Source: Perca fluviatilis (lineage: Eukaryota; Chordata; Actinopteri; Perciformes; Percidae). From it: a stretch of 64,000 bases of DNA. Every line of letters begins with the position of its first letter. Position 1 is the first letter of the stretch. The stretch covers positions 8,161,765 through 8,225,764 of the forward strand of contig NC_053134.1 in NCBI RefSeq assembly GCF_010015445.1, read 5' to 3'. The translations under genes and the position numbers were made by a program. The notes beneath the pieces were generated by a model. The model saw nothing but the letters and a program-made list of their open reading frames with translations. It did not search any database and was not told where the DNA came from. This document shows, piece by piece, positions 48,825 to 60,479 of this stretch.

Positions 48825-51800
48825 GGTTTTAGGTTTTGGACAAAAAATGTAAGCGTTTTTACAACAAAAACAGAATAAAAAAAAAAGTGGTACAAAAGGT
48901 GCGTCATAGAATTTGGACTGCAGTGTGAATGGTGGGGGGGGGAATCTAATTGGTTGTGTTGCCTCCTGGAGAAGCTTTTGCTTTCTATTTCATGGCTCTG
49001 TTGTTGCCATCGTTGTGCTTACATGTTGTCAGCGCTTTTCAAAGTAAGTCGACTGGCTGAGCTCGTTAGAGGATCTCTGCACCTCACAACTGATCACATG
49101 GCTTCTAAATCCTCATTTTCCTTCAGCTGCCTTTGTTGCTGCTCCTCTGCAACCACTGTTGTTGTACTCCGTTTCTGGTTATAGTTACCTCTTTAATCTT
49201 CATAAAACGCCACTAGCATTGGTTATTAATAACCAAATGATTTTCACCAACATACATGGTCAATGTCACCCTTTGTCCTCCAGAGAAAAACACACTGGAC
49301 ACCAGACTAAAAGAATCCCAAGCCTCAGTGGCAGGAGCCACAGGGGAGAAGCAAAACAGATCAATAGGGACTTAAAAAAGGGTTAGTTCACCAAAATCAT
49401 AAACCAAATTTTATTTTCTCACTTACCCCACGTGGTATCTAACTCGGTCTCTAACCTAATACAATGTTGGTAAATGACATTAGCACATCATTCTGGAAAC
49501 AATAACCCATTTATTTGAGATAATCAACAGATCTAAATTTGTTATTTCATCTTTTTTTGATTTGGCAGCATTAAAGGTTGAATAAACTGCAGTCGGCTAC
49601 CACTTTTAATTGGAATACTTGTCGTTAATGGCGTCACACTTGCAGAGTTTGTTTTGCAATGCACAATGCATGCATAATCCACATTTGTAAGTGGCTGCCT
49701 CTTTATTAACAAGGTTTAAGAAATGAATGTGAGGAAATCCATCATTATCACAACTCGCAATCACCAAACCCTACAGCGGGTGCAAACTCATAATCTTAGG
49801 CAATTTGCATTTGCAATTAGTGTAAGCTTCAAGGAAAGGATGTGATTGACAGAACTGAAATGTTTCGCCTAGTTTGTTTGATTGAACCCAATTTAGAGAG
49901 TAACCATGGTCGACTTTAAGGGAACTGTTTTGCACATTGTATCTCTCAAGCTGGTTTGAGATACTACAGCAGATAAAGAATGACAATGCTAGTTGACAGC
50001 TTGACCTCCAGGCCCCTATTGCAGCAAATATGTCCAAGAGATGGAATTTACTCACCAAGTTGTTGGCCAACAGCACTGTATTACCTCAACACACTTCCAC
50101 TTTACTGGTGCACACAGCGACAACAAATACAACGACAATAAGGAAATTTCTTCAATTGTACGGCACCGGGCCCATTTTTCAGGATAGCTTTGATGATTTT
50201 GCCACCATGCTAAAAAACTGAAAAAACAAATGCAGCCAATTTATTTCATGTCAGAGGAGACACAGACAGACATAGGAGGCATTCTATTCCCCCCCCATTC
50301 TCTCTAATTTTTCGCTCCCCATCTTAAGGTTATTCATCTGGCTATGGAGTGAAAATCGATGGCAAGAACAAGCCCAAGAGTTAAAGACCTGCGCTGAATC
50401 TCTGGTTGTGCATATGGGACGTGAGGGGGACAGCCAGGTTTCATTAGAAATTCAAGGCCAGTCTGTTCCCAGGGAGAGAAAGAAGGATGTCAAGGTAATG
50501 AGTTAACTTAGGAGATAAGGAACAGCAAATGTAATCTCTGAAATTTCACCAGCAGCAAAATGGCTCCTCAAGCCTCAAGCCCAACCTATCAAACAGAGGG
50601 GGAAAGTCACTCATTATCATGATAGTCTTAGGTCTCGGTTCTCTACAGAGCAGTAAATATGGGTAATCATCCTCTCAAAATATTGTAAGTTTACCCTGAG
50701 GCTTCATTGTAAAGATCACATTGAACCCTCTGGTATGAATAACAGAGCGGGGTTGCTTCAAATGCTTTAGCAGCAAAGTGCAGGAGTCGAACAGTTTAAG
50801 ATACCACAATAATTTCTGCCACTATCGTAGACTCCAGACTACCCAGTACGCCAGCATTATATCAAATTTAAGCAGATGCCTAGTTATTATCCCCAAGTGG
50901 GCTGGGTTGGACCCCGTGGCGCTGTGGTAATGAGTGTTTTTTTGTCTGACTGGGTGGACATGTTGTGGAAGAAAGGCCTCTGTCTGCCCCCCAATAAGCT
51001 TGGCTTTGAGAATGAACTCTGCACAGCATGGACCTTTATGCCTCCACATTTGCATCATCCTTCATGGGAGCCCCAAACATGTCAGGCTGCTCCATTTTTC
51101 AAGGATGAAGGGGTTTGTAGAGTAAACCGGAGTGGAAATTGAGGCCACTTGCTGGTATATCTCTCCGTGTTTTGAGCTGTGGGCTTCTGCTGGTTGTACC
51201 ATTATTCCAGCAATTGGCAGTGCCGGATGGTAGTTCTCTCAAGTGAAAGCATTCCTGTAGTTGAAGGTGTAATACTATGCAACGTTTTTGAGCAAAAAAA
51301 TAAATAAATAAAAAAAAGAGGACCACCGCAAGAAGGAGGGCAGGGACAGCAGTGCAGGGACAGCAGTGCGGTGTCATGACAGCAGCTTATGAAGATAACT
51401 AGACGGACCGCGTAGAACGGTGTACAGAGCTCGCACATGGCATCTACAGTACAGTGCTAATGGGTGAGGGAGAGCATGGGGGAGGCGGCTGGCATGAAAA
51501 CCTACAGCAGACAGGAGACTTGGTTGCCATGGCGACAAACAAGGATGTTTGCATCAGAGGCAAATCTCAGCGGTCGGCAGCAGAGGGCACATGCCGCTCG
51601 ACTAACAGTAATGGAGAATCGTTGGGGCCAGAGATGAGAAAAGGTGGGGTCAGAGGAAGGAATGCCTTTTCCTTATCACTCGGCGTTCCCTCGCAATCTC
51701 TTTTTCCCAGCAGGGCTGAGCCACACTGTAGGAGGGGGGTTCCTGTCCAACAGGGGGACAAGGACTCACTGGTTCAACAGCTAATGACCCCGCTTGCCTT

Positions 51801-54189
51801 GCTGTATTAGAGAGAAGAATTAAATCATCTTCACAGTAGGGTCACTTGAAAATATTAAGGCTGTAATGCGGACTTTGTGCCTCTACATTTAATTCATCCA
51901 AAATGAATTTAATAAGCATGCAATGATCTTGATTTGTAGCAAAACATTACAGCAGCATTGTCGAACTATGCATGCTTTCCATCACATGTTGAAATTATTT
52001 TGACACATATTAAATCCTCCAAGGTCATTTGTGTCACGGACAGGGCAGTGCAGGATAACACTCAATTTAATTTCTTTCTTTTTTTTTTTTTTTCAGCATG
52101 CGCATGTATCTATATGCATCTTGCACACACTGCTGGGTGTCGTGTTGCTTTATGACTCATGCATCCTCCGAGGGCGCCTAGAAGCAGCGAGTGAACTGTA
52201 ACAGAGCCAAGAGGCAACTTACTAGGACATAGGTAGCAGAACGAGGGGTCACAGAAAAGGCTGAAATTCTGGGGACACCGACGGGAGTCGCTTGAGAATT
52301 GTGAGCTTGTAAACAAACAATTAGCCTTTCTGCCTTAGATAAGACGCATCATGATGCTTGAGTTGTGAATGCGTCATTTTGCCTAAGTTGATGCATTTGC
52401 CTTTGTGATACTCTTATAAACTCATGAATGGAAAATAGGCTGAAGAGTGGACACTAGTGATTTGGATTCCAGGCTCATCTCCATGCTGACACTTACAGAA
52501 TGGTTAAATCAACAGGGGACCATCATTGAGCCCCTCTAATCTAATCATTTCAGACATACAAACTGAACAATGTGAGCCAAAAAGACAATTACACAAAGAA
52601 CAGCAGTTGGTTAGGTTATCATTGACATTATCCTGGAGGTAAGGTGCCACTTCCTCCTCTATTTTCTTTTCTACTAAGTCACTGCCTTTATATCAGCAGG
52701 TGCATCATGGGATGCCCCCATGTGTCTTTAGGGCTGGGTGGATGTGCATGGGAGTTTCAGGTAAGCACAGGAAGGTAATAGTGGCCTTTTTTTCATGAAA
52801 CATTGAAACCTGTGTGCCCTTCAGTAATAATTAATATACTCCTTCATTAGGCAAAAGGGATGTTTCACCTACTACAGTATGTAGAGGCGAGGAAGGGTAT
52901 CCGGAGAACAGACATGGAGCACACAGGGCAGGGCTTCTCTCCCCTCAGCAGTCCCACACACCCAGATGGTATTAATCTCTAATAACTTCCCCATAAAGCA
53001 CCTTCGGGCAGCGGCAGGAGAAATGTTATGGGTAGATGATGCGTTTTACCAGCCCTAAGTATGAATCAGGATATTAAAAAATTGTAGGAGGGCAAAAGCA
53101 ATTTCCCCCTAAAGGGGATTTTAAAATTACAGCTTTCAGACTGGAAGTTTTGCTATAAAATCACCGAAGATAACTTCTGTAAATGAAAATTTCTGACAGA
53201 CAGCCATGAAATAAAGCCTCCTTAATTACACTTTGTATAGGCTATTGTACATTTATGACAGGCAGTCAAAATTAATAACATCCTGTAATAATATTTTTTT
53301 GCAAATACTTGCAAACCTGAATGAAGCCATTGTAACATTAATTTACTCGGACTACTCTGAAGCCATTCAACTTATGTGTATTTAATTAAGCAGACTGCAA
53401 ACCGAGGCAGACATATCAGACACAGACTTGTTTTCTGACTGGCTTCATTAGACATTGTTCCGACTGTGCCGCTGATCCTTTCCAACTCACTGCAACTTAA
53501 CGGCAACCGTTTTGACCAAGTTGCAGCTGATAAATATGAATTTAAATGCAGTCGCATACAGCTGGAAGAATGGTCTTTTGTCGCAAACCAAACAATGCTT
53601 TGGTTCTTCTGCACAAATGAAAACATCCTTATAAGCTTTGTGGTATGGTGAGGAAAAGACCCACTCATGCTCATTGAAATTCAACAGCTGTACACCATGT
53701 GATGTTACTCTGTCAAATAAGCTGTGTGATTGAATACCATTGAAGTTTAGGTGACATTTTTGGTGCCAAATTATTTATTATATATTATATTTCTGTAATG
53801 TTTGTGTAGTGCAATGATCAAACAAGGTTTTTTTTCTAAAAGTTGGCCTTCTTTTCTTTGCCTATGGCATGGTTGCTGCAAGTACAAAACAAAAACTACC
53901 TACTTTAAATGGTATTATTTCTGTAAAAATATGTAGGTGTCTCTGTTTAGCTCTGTCAATAGAACGTGTATGTGTGCATTGTGCATTTGTGAGAGCATGT
54001 GCATGTGAATTGATCATGTAATCTGAGTCTTATCTCGGTGGGTCTACAGATATCAAGCGGTCTGAGTTCTATACACCCTGTCAAACACTGAGCTTAAAAT
54101 CAGGACTTAGACCAGCATAATCAGTTTATCAGTGTCAGGCCTTTAAAACAACCACTGACACCAGTTAGCCTAGCAATACAAGCTATGGG
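48825..54189. other. Long unassigned stretch
   Basis: Five kilobases without a recognised gene or mobile element. It includes a poly(T) run at 52079-52094. The segment at 53372-53690 stays open on both strands (100 residues minus; 61 and 65 residues in other frames). It has little simple repeat, so it is a weak candidate for conserved DNA. No splice-flanked exon could be supported. Confidence 0.4.
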
Positions 54190-54219
54190 GAGGATCTTAG
54201 GGCTTAGTATGTTAAATTG

Positions 54220-55404
54220 TCACCAGGATGCAGAGCAAGAGTTCAGTAGGGTGACAGCCACAGGAAAGAAGCTTCCTCTGAACCTGCTGGTACGGGTGCG
54301 GAGAGACCTGAGACGCCTCCCGGACGGGAGTGGGGTGAACAGGCTGTGGTTGGGGTGAGAACAGTCTTTGATGATGCTGCGCGCCTTACGCAAGCATCGC
54401 TTGCCCTGGATGGTCTCGATGGAGGGGAGTGAGGAACTGGTGATGCGTTGGGCAGTTTTCACCACCCTCTGCAGTGCTTTCTGGTCATGGGCAGAGCAGT
54501 TGCCATACCAAACTGTGACACAGTTGGTAAGGATGCTCTCGATGGTGCATTGGTAGAAGTTCACCAGGATCTGATGAGACAGGTGGACCTTCTTGAGTCT
54601 CCTCAGAAAGAAGAGATGCTGGTGAGCCTTCTTGATCAGGGTAGAAGTGTTGAAGGTCCAAGAGAGGTCCTGAGAGATGTGGACACCCAGAAACATGAAG
54701 CTGGTGACACGCTCCACCTCAGTCCCGTTAATGAGAATGGGGGTGTGTGTGCTAGCTTTAGACTTCCTGAAGTCCACAATGAGCTCTTTGGTCTTCTTGG
54801 TGTTGAGAGCCAGGTTGTCGTCAGTGCACCATGATGATAGGTGCTGGACCTCCTCCCTATAGGCCATCTCATCGTTGTTGTTGATGAGACCAATCACCGT
54901 AGTGTCATCTGCAAACTTTACAATGATGTTAGAGCCATGTACAGGTGTGCAGTCGTAGGTGAAGAGGGAGTAAAGGAGAGGGCTCAGCACACATCCCTGT
55001 GGTACACCAGTGTTCAGGGTGATTGTTGAGGAGGTATGATTATCTAACCTAACAGACTGAGGTCTGTTGGTTAGGAAGTCCAGAATCCAGTTACAGAGGG
55101 AGGTATTGATGCTGAGTTCACTGAGTTTGGTGATCAGTTTGGAGGGGATGATGGTGTTGAATGCTGAACTAAAGTCAATGAACAGCATTCTCACATAGGT
55201 GTTGCTATTGTCAATGTGGGACAGGGCAGAGTGAAGTGCCGTAGGGATGGCATCCTCTGTGCTCCTGTTCTGACGGTAGGCGAATTGGAAGGGGTCCAGT
55301 GAAGGTGGTAAGCAGGTCTTGAGATGGGCCAGGACCAGCCTCTCACACTTCATAATGATGGGGGTGAGTGCAACTGGATGGAAGTCATTAAGGCTTGTTG
55401 CAGT
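54220..55404 (-). pseudogene. LINE reverse transcriptase (CR1/L2-like), 5' truncated and split by a hAT
   Basis: The minus-strand frame gives 394 codons of LINE sequence with no stop. In the longer open frame, which starts in the inserted hAT at 55509, residues 36-429 are LINE. Motifs in order: [22 protein letters not shown] (about 76-87); IDFSSAFN with a catalytic Asp at 112; [10 protein letters not shown] (168-177); FADDTTV with the Asp pair at 201-202; then [10 protein letters not shown] and a C-terminal region ending [15 protein letters not shown]. This is a non-LTR reverse transcriptase, which copies LINE RNA onto nicked chromosomal DNA. The style fits the CR1/L2/Rex1 group. The endonuclease domain is absent. 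The upstream codons resume at 57373 beyond the hAT insertion. The 3' end lies near 54190 with no clear tail. Confidence 0.9.
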
Positions 55405-57372
55405 CAGTGTTGTAATGTAACGGAGTACAAATACTTCGTTACTGTACTTAAGTAGAAATTTCACGTATCTGTACTTTACTTCGCTATTTAAATTTATGTC
55501 AACTTTCACTTTTACTCCACTACATTTCCTAGATAAAATGTATACTTTTACTCAGTTATATTTCCACTAAGCATCTTCGTTACTAAAAAATAAAATTGGA
55601 AGAAATGTGTACGACTGCAATAAGGGAGGTTTGGCGAATCACTGCTCCTAGATTGCATTACGCACGCTCCGCACGCCGCATGCTCTATTTCAGCGCTTGT
55701 TTGTTGCTAAAGGAGGAAGAGGACGCACAACTGAAACCGCCATGGAAGCATGAGCACCTACTGGAGGACCTCCCGTTATCGTACACGACCAGGCTCGACA
55801 TAAGCAATGGCCTGATGGCCCGGGGCCAGTAAAAACGTATGTCGGGCTGGTTGCAGCCACAGTCACTGGTGTGTGTGTTACTTCACGCAGCACATGTAGC
55901 CTACTGACTGGAAACGTTACCGTGGATTATTTACCGCCGATGGCACAGATGAACTAACGCTACACTCGTTACTGTAAGTAGGTAGCCAACAACAAAACCT
56001 CCACGATTAAAGAGTCAATACTTATCAATAACCCACGTACCTGTTCTACAGGCAGAAACACGTAGAAACCCATATCTCCGTCTGCGCTGTCCACTCTCAT
56101 CCACCGCGCTGTGCAAACACAGCTCTACTCTGCAAATAGCGACTTTACAAATGAGCTAAAATGAAAGATGTCAGTTTGCAGTCTAACTGTCTTAATTTTC
56201 AACCAATCTTGAACTTTGGACAAACTCTTGTAAACGTAGCTGCTGTCTAAACGAGCCATCCTCTCCGCTGGAGCGGTAAACCTATGGATGTATTTTAAGA
56301 CCAAAACAAATACATGTGGCTACTTAATATGCACGTGAATGACGCGTTCTTCATTCTTGACGATGTTGCCGGTTGTATTATTTAGGAACAGAATTGTCTT
56401 CTTTCAAATTAGGCATACAGGACTAATCTGAGATCATTTTCTAGTTAAGTAGCTAGTTATCATTATGGATTTTCCATGTTTTAAGAGATTTGCTTACTAA
56501 TGTAAAAAATATAGCATTAATTTAGTAAGAAAGTGAAAATATCAAACAAGATGATGCGTATTAGGTATAATTTTATTTTCTTTATTTGAAAGTCCGGCCC
56601 CTGGAGTGTCTGCTTAAAAAAATTCTGGCCCTTGGAAAAATGTAGTTGATGACCCCTGGTCTAGCTTTGCTGCTAATGGCACATCATCCAGTGGCAGTGG
56701 CTAGCTGGGTTAGAACCATTTTCTAAAGCATAGGTGCGGCGTATATTTTCCTGCTTTTTTGTCCTTTTCCAATCACACCTATGATATTTCTTTCAGGGCA
56801 AGTAAAAATGTACAAGGGGCCAGCAAAACTCTGATCTACTGGCCCCGGGGGCCAGTGGGGATTTTTTTTTTTATGTTGAGCCCTGCGACCACCCCGACAA
56901 TAGTGGTGAACTCGCTGAACAGGGTAGTGGTGAAGAGAACGTCATACACCTGTGTTGCAAGAAATGTTTCTGTACATTGATGTCAGCTCTAAAAATCTGC
57001 TGTGTGTTCTTTGAACTTAAGAGAATTGTGCCTGAAAAGTCCTAGAAAAGAATGTGATTTTGATTTGATGAGTGAGATTAAGAAGATATGGGAACCCTGA
57101 ATATGCTTTATGCTTTACTATAAGAAAGCCACAATAAAAGTTCTAACCGCTTGCTTTTAAAAAAAAAAAAAAAACTTTTACTTCAAATACTTAAGTAAAT
57201 TAAATATCAGAAAATTACTTTTGATACTTAAGTACAATATATATCAGATACTTTAAGACTTTTACTTAAGTAATATTCTAAAAGGTAACTTTCACTTCTA
57301 CCGAAGTCTTTTTCTAGTACGATACTTGTACTTTTACTCAAGTATTGCTTTCTAGTACTTTATACAACACTG
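55405..57372. mobile_element. 2.0-kb hAT element inserted in the LINE reverse transcriptase
   Basis: GTTGCAGT (55397-55404) and GTTGCAAT (57373-57380) are an 8-bp TSD with one mismatch. The ends CAGTGTTGTAATG and CTTTATACAACACTG are inverted partners. Long subterminal arms repeat GAGTACAAATACTTCGTTAC and TTTTACTTAAGTA words, as in the element at 46729. The element interrupts LINE codons, and removing it with one TSD copy joins the reading frame. It contains another element at 55790-56885. No transposase frame remains. Confidence 0.9.
55790..56885. mobile_element. Element nested in the 55405 hAT, CAGGCTCGACATAA / ATGTTGAGCCCTG ends
   Basis: The left end CAGGCTCGACATAAGC, followed by GGCCCGGGGCCAGTAAAAAC, pairs with the right part, CTGGCCCCGGGGGCCAGTGG and TTATGTTGAGCCCTG, as an inverted repeat of about 40 bp with gaps. 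CGACC lies outside both ends, but an 8-bp duplication is not seen. The interior has GC-richer sequence in its first third. The family resembles fish hAT elements with (C)AGGGCTCGACATTAA ends. It is the innermost layer at this site. Confidence 0.65.
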
Positions 57373-57405
57373 GTTGCAATGGAGTGTTTTGGCACTCGCA
57401 CGATG
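57373..57405 (-). pseudogene. Displaced upstream codons of the LINE reverse transcriptase
   Basis: Read on the minus strand, this short piece encodes PSIVRVPKHSIA. With one TSD copy it is followed in frame by [12 protein letters not shown] of the main LINE segment, which is the usual context before the first reverse transcriptase motif. Further upstream the homology is lost. It shows the hAT at 55405-57372 entered an existing LINE copy. Confidence 0.75.
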
Positions 57406-57689
57406 GAGGGGTTTTGTTTTTTTTCAGTTGAATATTAGCCGATATTTAACTACATACATTTAACCGATAGAAATGCTGTTAATGCTTGCTAGGTACACAG
57501 CTGTCTACGCTAGCTAGCTAACGTCACTTATTAGTCAGCCAAGTTGGGTTGCCCCCGGCAGACGCCACAGAACATTACTACTTCTTCACCCAGTCAAATT
57601 CATCTCTCCAGCTGTTCACAAATTTTCTTTCCATTTTTAACTCGTATGGTGCCGTTGTTGTAAGGTTAATTGTTCTTGGTGCTTTCCCT

Positions 57690-58006
57690 AGCACTTGGCC
57701 AGGCTGTGGAGCCTGAAGAAACATCACTCTCCATTCCAGTCTCCACCACTGTTCTTCTGATGCAGGTAAAAATGTATAAACCCCGGGCGATTATTACTTG
57801 GACCGACGGTTCGATGGATTATGGGAAAAGAAATGTATTGGTTTCAAATCGGTAAAATAGACGTAATGAGTGCCACATAACGTGAAGTAACATGGCATTT
57901 TATTTTGTTTGAGTTTTAACTTGTCCAGTGGGGCAAGTCAATTTCTCTTCTACTTGCCCTACAAAAAAATCCACTTGTCCCAGACAAGCCTTAATGTCGA
58001 GTCCTG
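57690..58006. mobile_element. Partial hAT-like element with CAGGACTCGACATTAAGGC end (inverted)
   Basis: The right end, read in reverse, is CAGGACTCGACATTAAGGCT, followed by GTCTGGGACAAGTGGATTT and GGGCAAGTAGAAGAG. This is a common fish hAT terminus. Only this end is identified. The left limit is arbitrary. The innermost element at 55790 carries related ends. Confidence 0.55.
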
Positions 58007-58629
58007 AGGTTGATTCTGACCAAAGTGCTACAAGTGCCAAAAGACACTGAAAGCATTTGGAACTCTCCCTAAAGTATGTTGGAGTAGGTTGATCATGAAG
58101 CATTTAATAGGATTTTGGCCAGAAATGATCAGTATGATTGAAATGTCTGGGTCGAGCATGAACATAATATGCTGTCATTGTCAAGAAAATCAATTCAGGT
58201 CAAATCAATTCTTTTTTTTTTTTTTTTTTTTATTAAGTTTATTTAATTGTGTTCGACCAATAAATCAGAGTTTGAATTATGCACAACAATCTCCCTTGTT
58301 TTGTGAACAAACTTGACTCACATTTTAAGCCTTCAATAGAAAAGACGGGATACAAGGAGATTTGCTTTCAAGCTTGAGGAGAGATTTAGAAGGCATATGA
58401 AAATATGTTTATCCAATGTACATGCACTAAAGGTTAATTTGCAAAACAACATTGCAGAAAATGATCTCAGTCAGTGATGCCACGCTGGCTGGCTAACGGG
58501 CGCTGTTCAATATTTCATTTCCATGAAGAAAACAAACACAGTTAATAGAAAACTGTGTGCAGTCGTGTTTATTCGGAGAAATCGAAACACTGTTCAAGTT
58601 AATTTAGCTAGACTTCATTCTTAATGATA
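58007..58629. other. Unassigned sequence with a poly(T) run
   Basis: No gene. About 19 T in a row at 58212-58230 could be a reversed A-tail of a retroposon, but no body is recognised. Confidence 0.4.
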
Positions 58630-58637
58630 GAAGACGT

Positions 58638-58852
58638 TAGGGCTGCTTGATTATAGAAAAGAACATACTCTCAATTATTTTGGTCAATATTGACATCACG
58701 ATTACTCATTGACTTTTGGACAGATGTTGCATTTATGTGCATAAAATACATAATGTGCAAAATAATCGTTCTTCTCGATTACATTGTTTTTGTGATCGTT
58801 AGGAGCAGAAAACCTAATCACGATTAAAAATGAAATTAATTGCACAGCCCTA
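58638..58852. mobile_element. 215-bp hAT miniature with 8-bp TSD
   Basis: The left end TAGGGCTGCTTGATTAT and right end ATTAATTGCACAGCCCTA form an imperfect inverted repeat. GAAGACGT (58630-58637) and GAAGAAGT (58853-58860) are a TSD matching at 7 of 8. Inside, AATAATCGTTCTTCTCGATT and ACCTAATCACGATTAAAAAT are typical of a common non-autonomous fish hAT. No coding capacity. Confidence 0.85.
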
Positions 58853-58860
58853 GAAGAAGT

Positions 58861-59744
58861 ACATTTGAGGAGTGATGCATATGAACTTTGTGTCATTCTT
58901 AGCATTAGTTTGTTTAACACAGAAAGCTGCCTCTCTCTTTCTGCAGCTGAACATATGCAGTTTAAAATGTGAATGATTTATCAATAATTGATTGTAGTGT
59001 CTTTTGCTGGTTCTCATTTCAAGGTCAGCTGGATTGCATACTACTTACCTACTGACCTACTGTAGCAGTGGCACAGTAATAGTGACTGGACTGTAATTAA
59101 TAGTCAATCAATAATCAACTCCAAAAAGGAACTCATTATTTCATGTAGGACTGAGCTCCTTAAAAAAAGTATAATCCTGTAATCCATCACCACATTGTTA
59201 GGCTATTGTGCATTGCATTTATCTATACTTCCAATGATTGTGATGGTAAAAGGATGAGAAGATGATTATAGGAAGGTACTTGGCCATGGAGAACACACCC
59301 AGAAAGAAGAGCAGGAAAACTAGTCCAGAGGCATCCATCTCCCCCAGCACGAGTCGCTCTCTGTGTTGATAGTGTCACTGATCTGGGCATGTCCCTCCTC
59401 ACAGGCACCCACTACCAAATGGCCACACAAGGTCAAATCATAACACAGATGCTATTTAATGTCCTCCATTTTGTATTGCAGAAACAAATCCTATCTCATT
59501 ATTTTTCTGTCCTGCTGCTTCTGTTACACTGCTACACTTACACTCCCCTCATTCCCCCCATTTTCTAACTACAATTACCACCTTGTGGTTCTCTGCCAGC
59601 CAGTCAAGTTGCAGTTTACATTGATGTCTGTCCAAACTCAAAATACATATAGTCAAGACTTTGAGGCACTATAATAAAAAGGTATTAAGTGTATTTTTTT
59701 GGCGAAACATGGCTGCCACACACACACACACTCTATACAACCAC
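58861..59744. other. Unassigned sequence
   Basis: No supported feature. Confidence 0.4.
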
Positions 59745-60195
59745 CGAGGTAGGGACCCAAGATTAGTGTCACCAATTCAGTATCTGACCAAACGTCTCCC
59801 CTTCTGTTCCTGAGTTATGGCCTTGAATGATGGCCAGAAAAGTGGTTTTGCAGAACATTATGATGTCACAGTGAAGTTGACCTATGACCTTTTAGGTATA
59901 AAATGTCATCCCTTTATCATTATTTCCTACCAGACGTTTGTGTGAAATGTTATATTTAGCGTAGGAATCCTTGAGTTACGGCCAAAAATGCGTTTTGTGA
60001 GGTCACACTGACCTTGATCTTTGACCTCCAAAATCTAATTAGTTCGTCGTCGAGTCCAAGTGGACGCTTGTGCATATCTTAAGAGATTCTCTCAAGGGGG
60101 TCATAAAATATCGCGTTCACAAGAATAGGATGTACGGACAACCCCGAAAACAATCCCTTCAGCCATGGCTGTCGCCAACGCAGAGGCATAATAAA
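59745..60195. repeat. Widespread fish interspersed repeat (GAGGTCACACTGACC / ATATCGCGTTCAC type)
   Basis: Blocks occur in this order: GAGTTATGGCC, TTTTGCAGAACATTATGATG, TGTGAGGTCACACTGACCTT, TCGAGTCCAAGTGGACG, ATATCGCGTTCACAAGAATA, and GGCTGTCGCC then GCAGAGGCATAATAA. I recall this series from a very abundant fish repeat. An internal echo is visible: GTGACCT-type words appear twice (59870 and 60005). Its transposition class is unknown to me. Confidence 0.6.
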
Positions 60196-60443
60196 CTGAT
60201 CATAAGTGAGAGGCATCAGCCAAATGCAAAGTAATCTTGGCAGATGCCTTTTTAATCCTTTCTTTTGGCTTTTTGAAAAGTTCACAGAGGATTACTCGGC
60301 CCAGACAAAAGATTAGTATTGCTCGGACATCAGGTTTAGGACTAATTGGGCCTGTACTGCACTTCTCATTAACAAACCTGATAAAACATGACGACACCTA
60401 CGGTGACCGCTGACTGGTCACTTGTTTGGTTGTCAATATCTGC

Positions 60444-60479
60444 AAAATAAATTTTATATATATATATAAAATTTATTTT
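60444..60479. repeat. Perfect 36-bp AT palindrome
   Basis: The 18-bp half AAAATAAATTTTATATAT is followed by its exact reverse complement with no spacer. It sits at the left edge of the Tc1-like element and can form a cruciform. Confidence 0.9.

Noticed and set aside
51454..51810. 118-residue plus-strand frame
   Set aside because: It has low-complexity Gly and Ser stretches, no recognised domain and an overlapping minus frame. Chance in a GC-richer segment is likely.
54368..55029. Plus-strand frames opposite the LINE reverse transcriptase
   Set aside because: They are antisense shadows of the minus-strand LINE frame.
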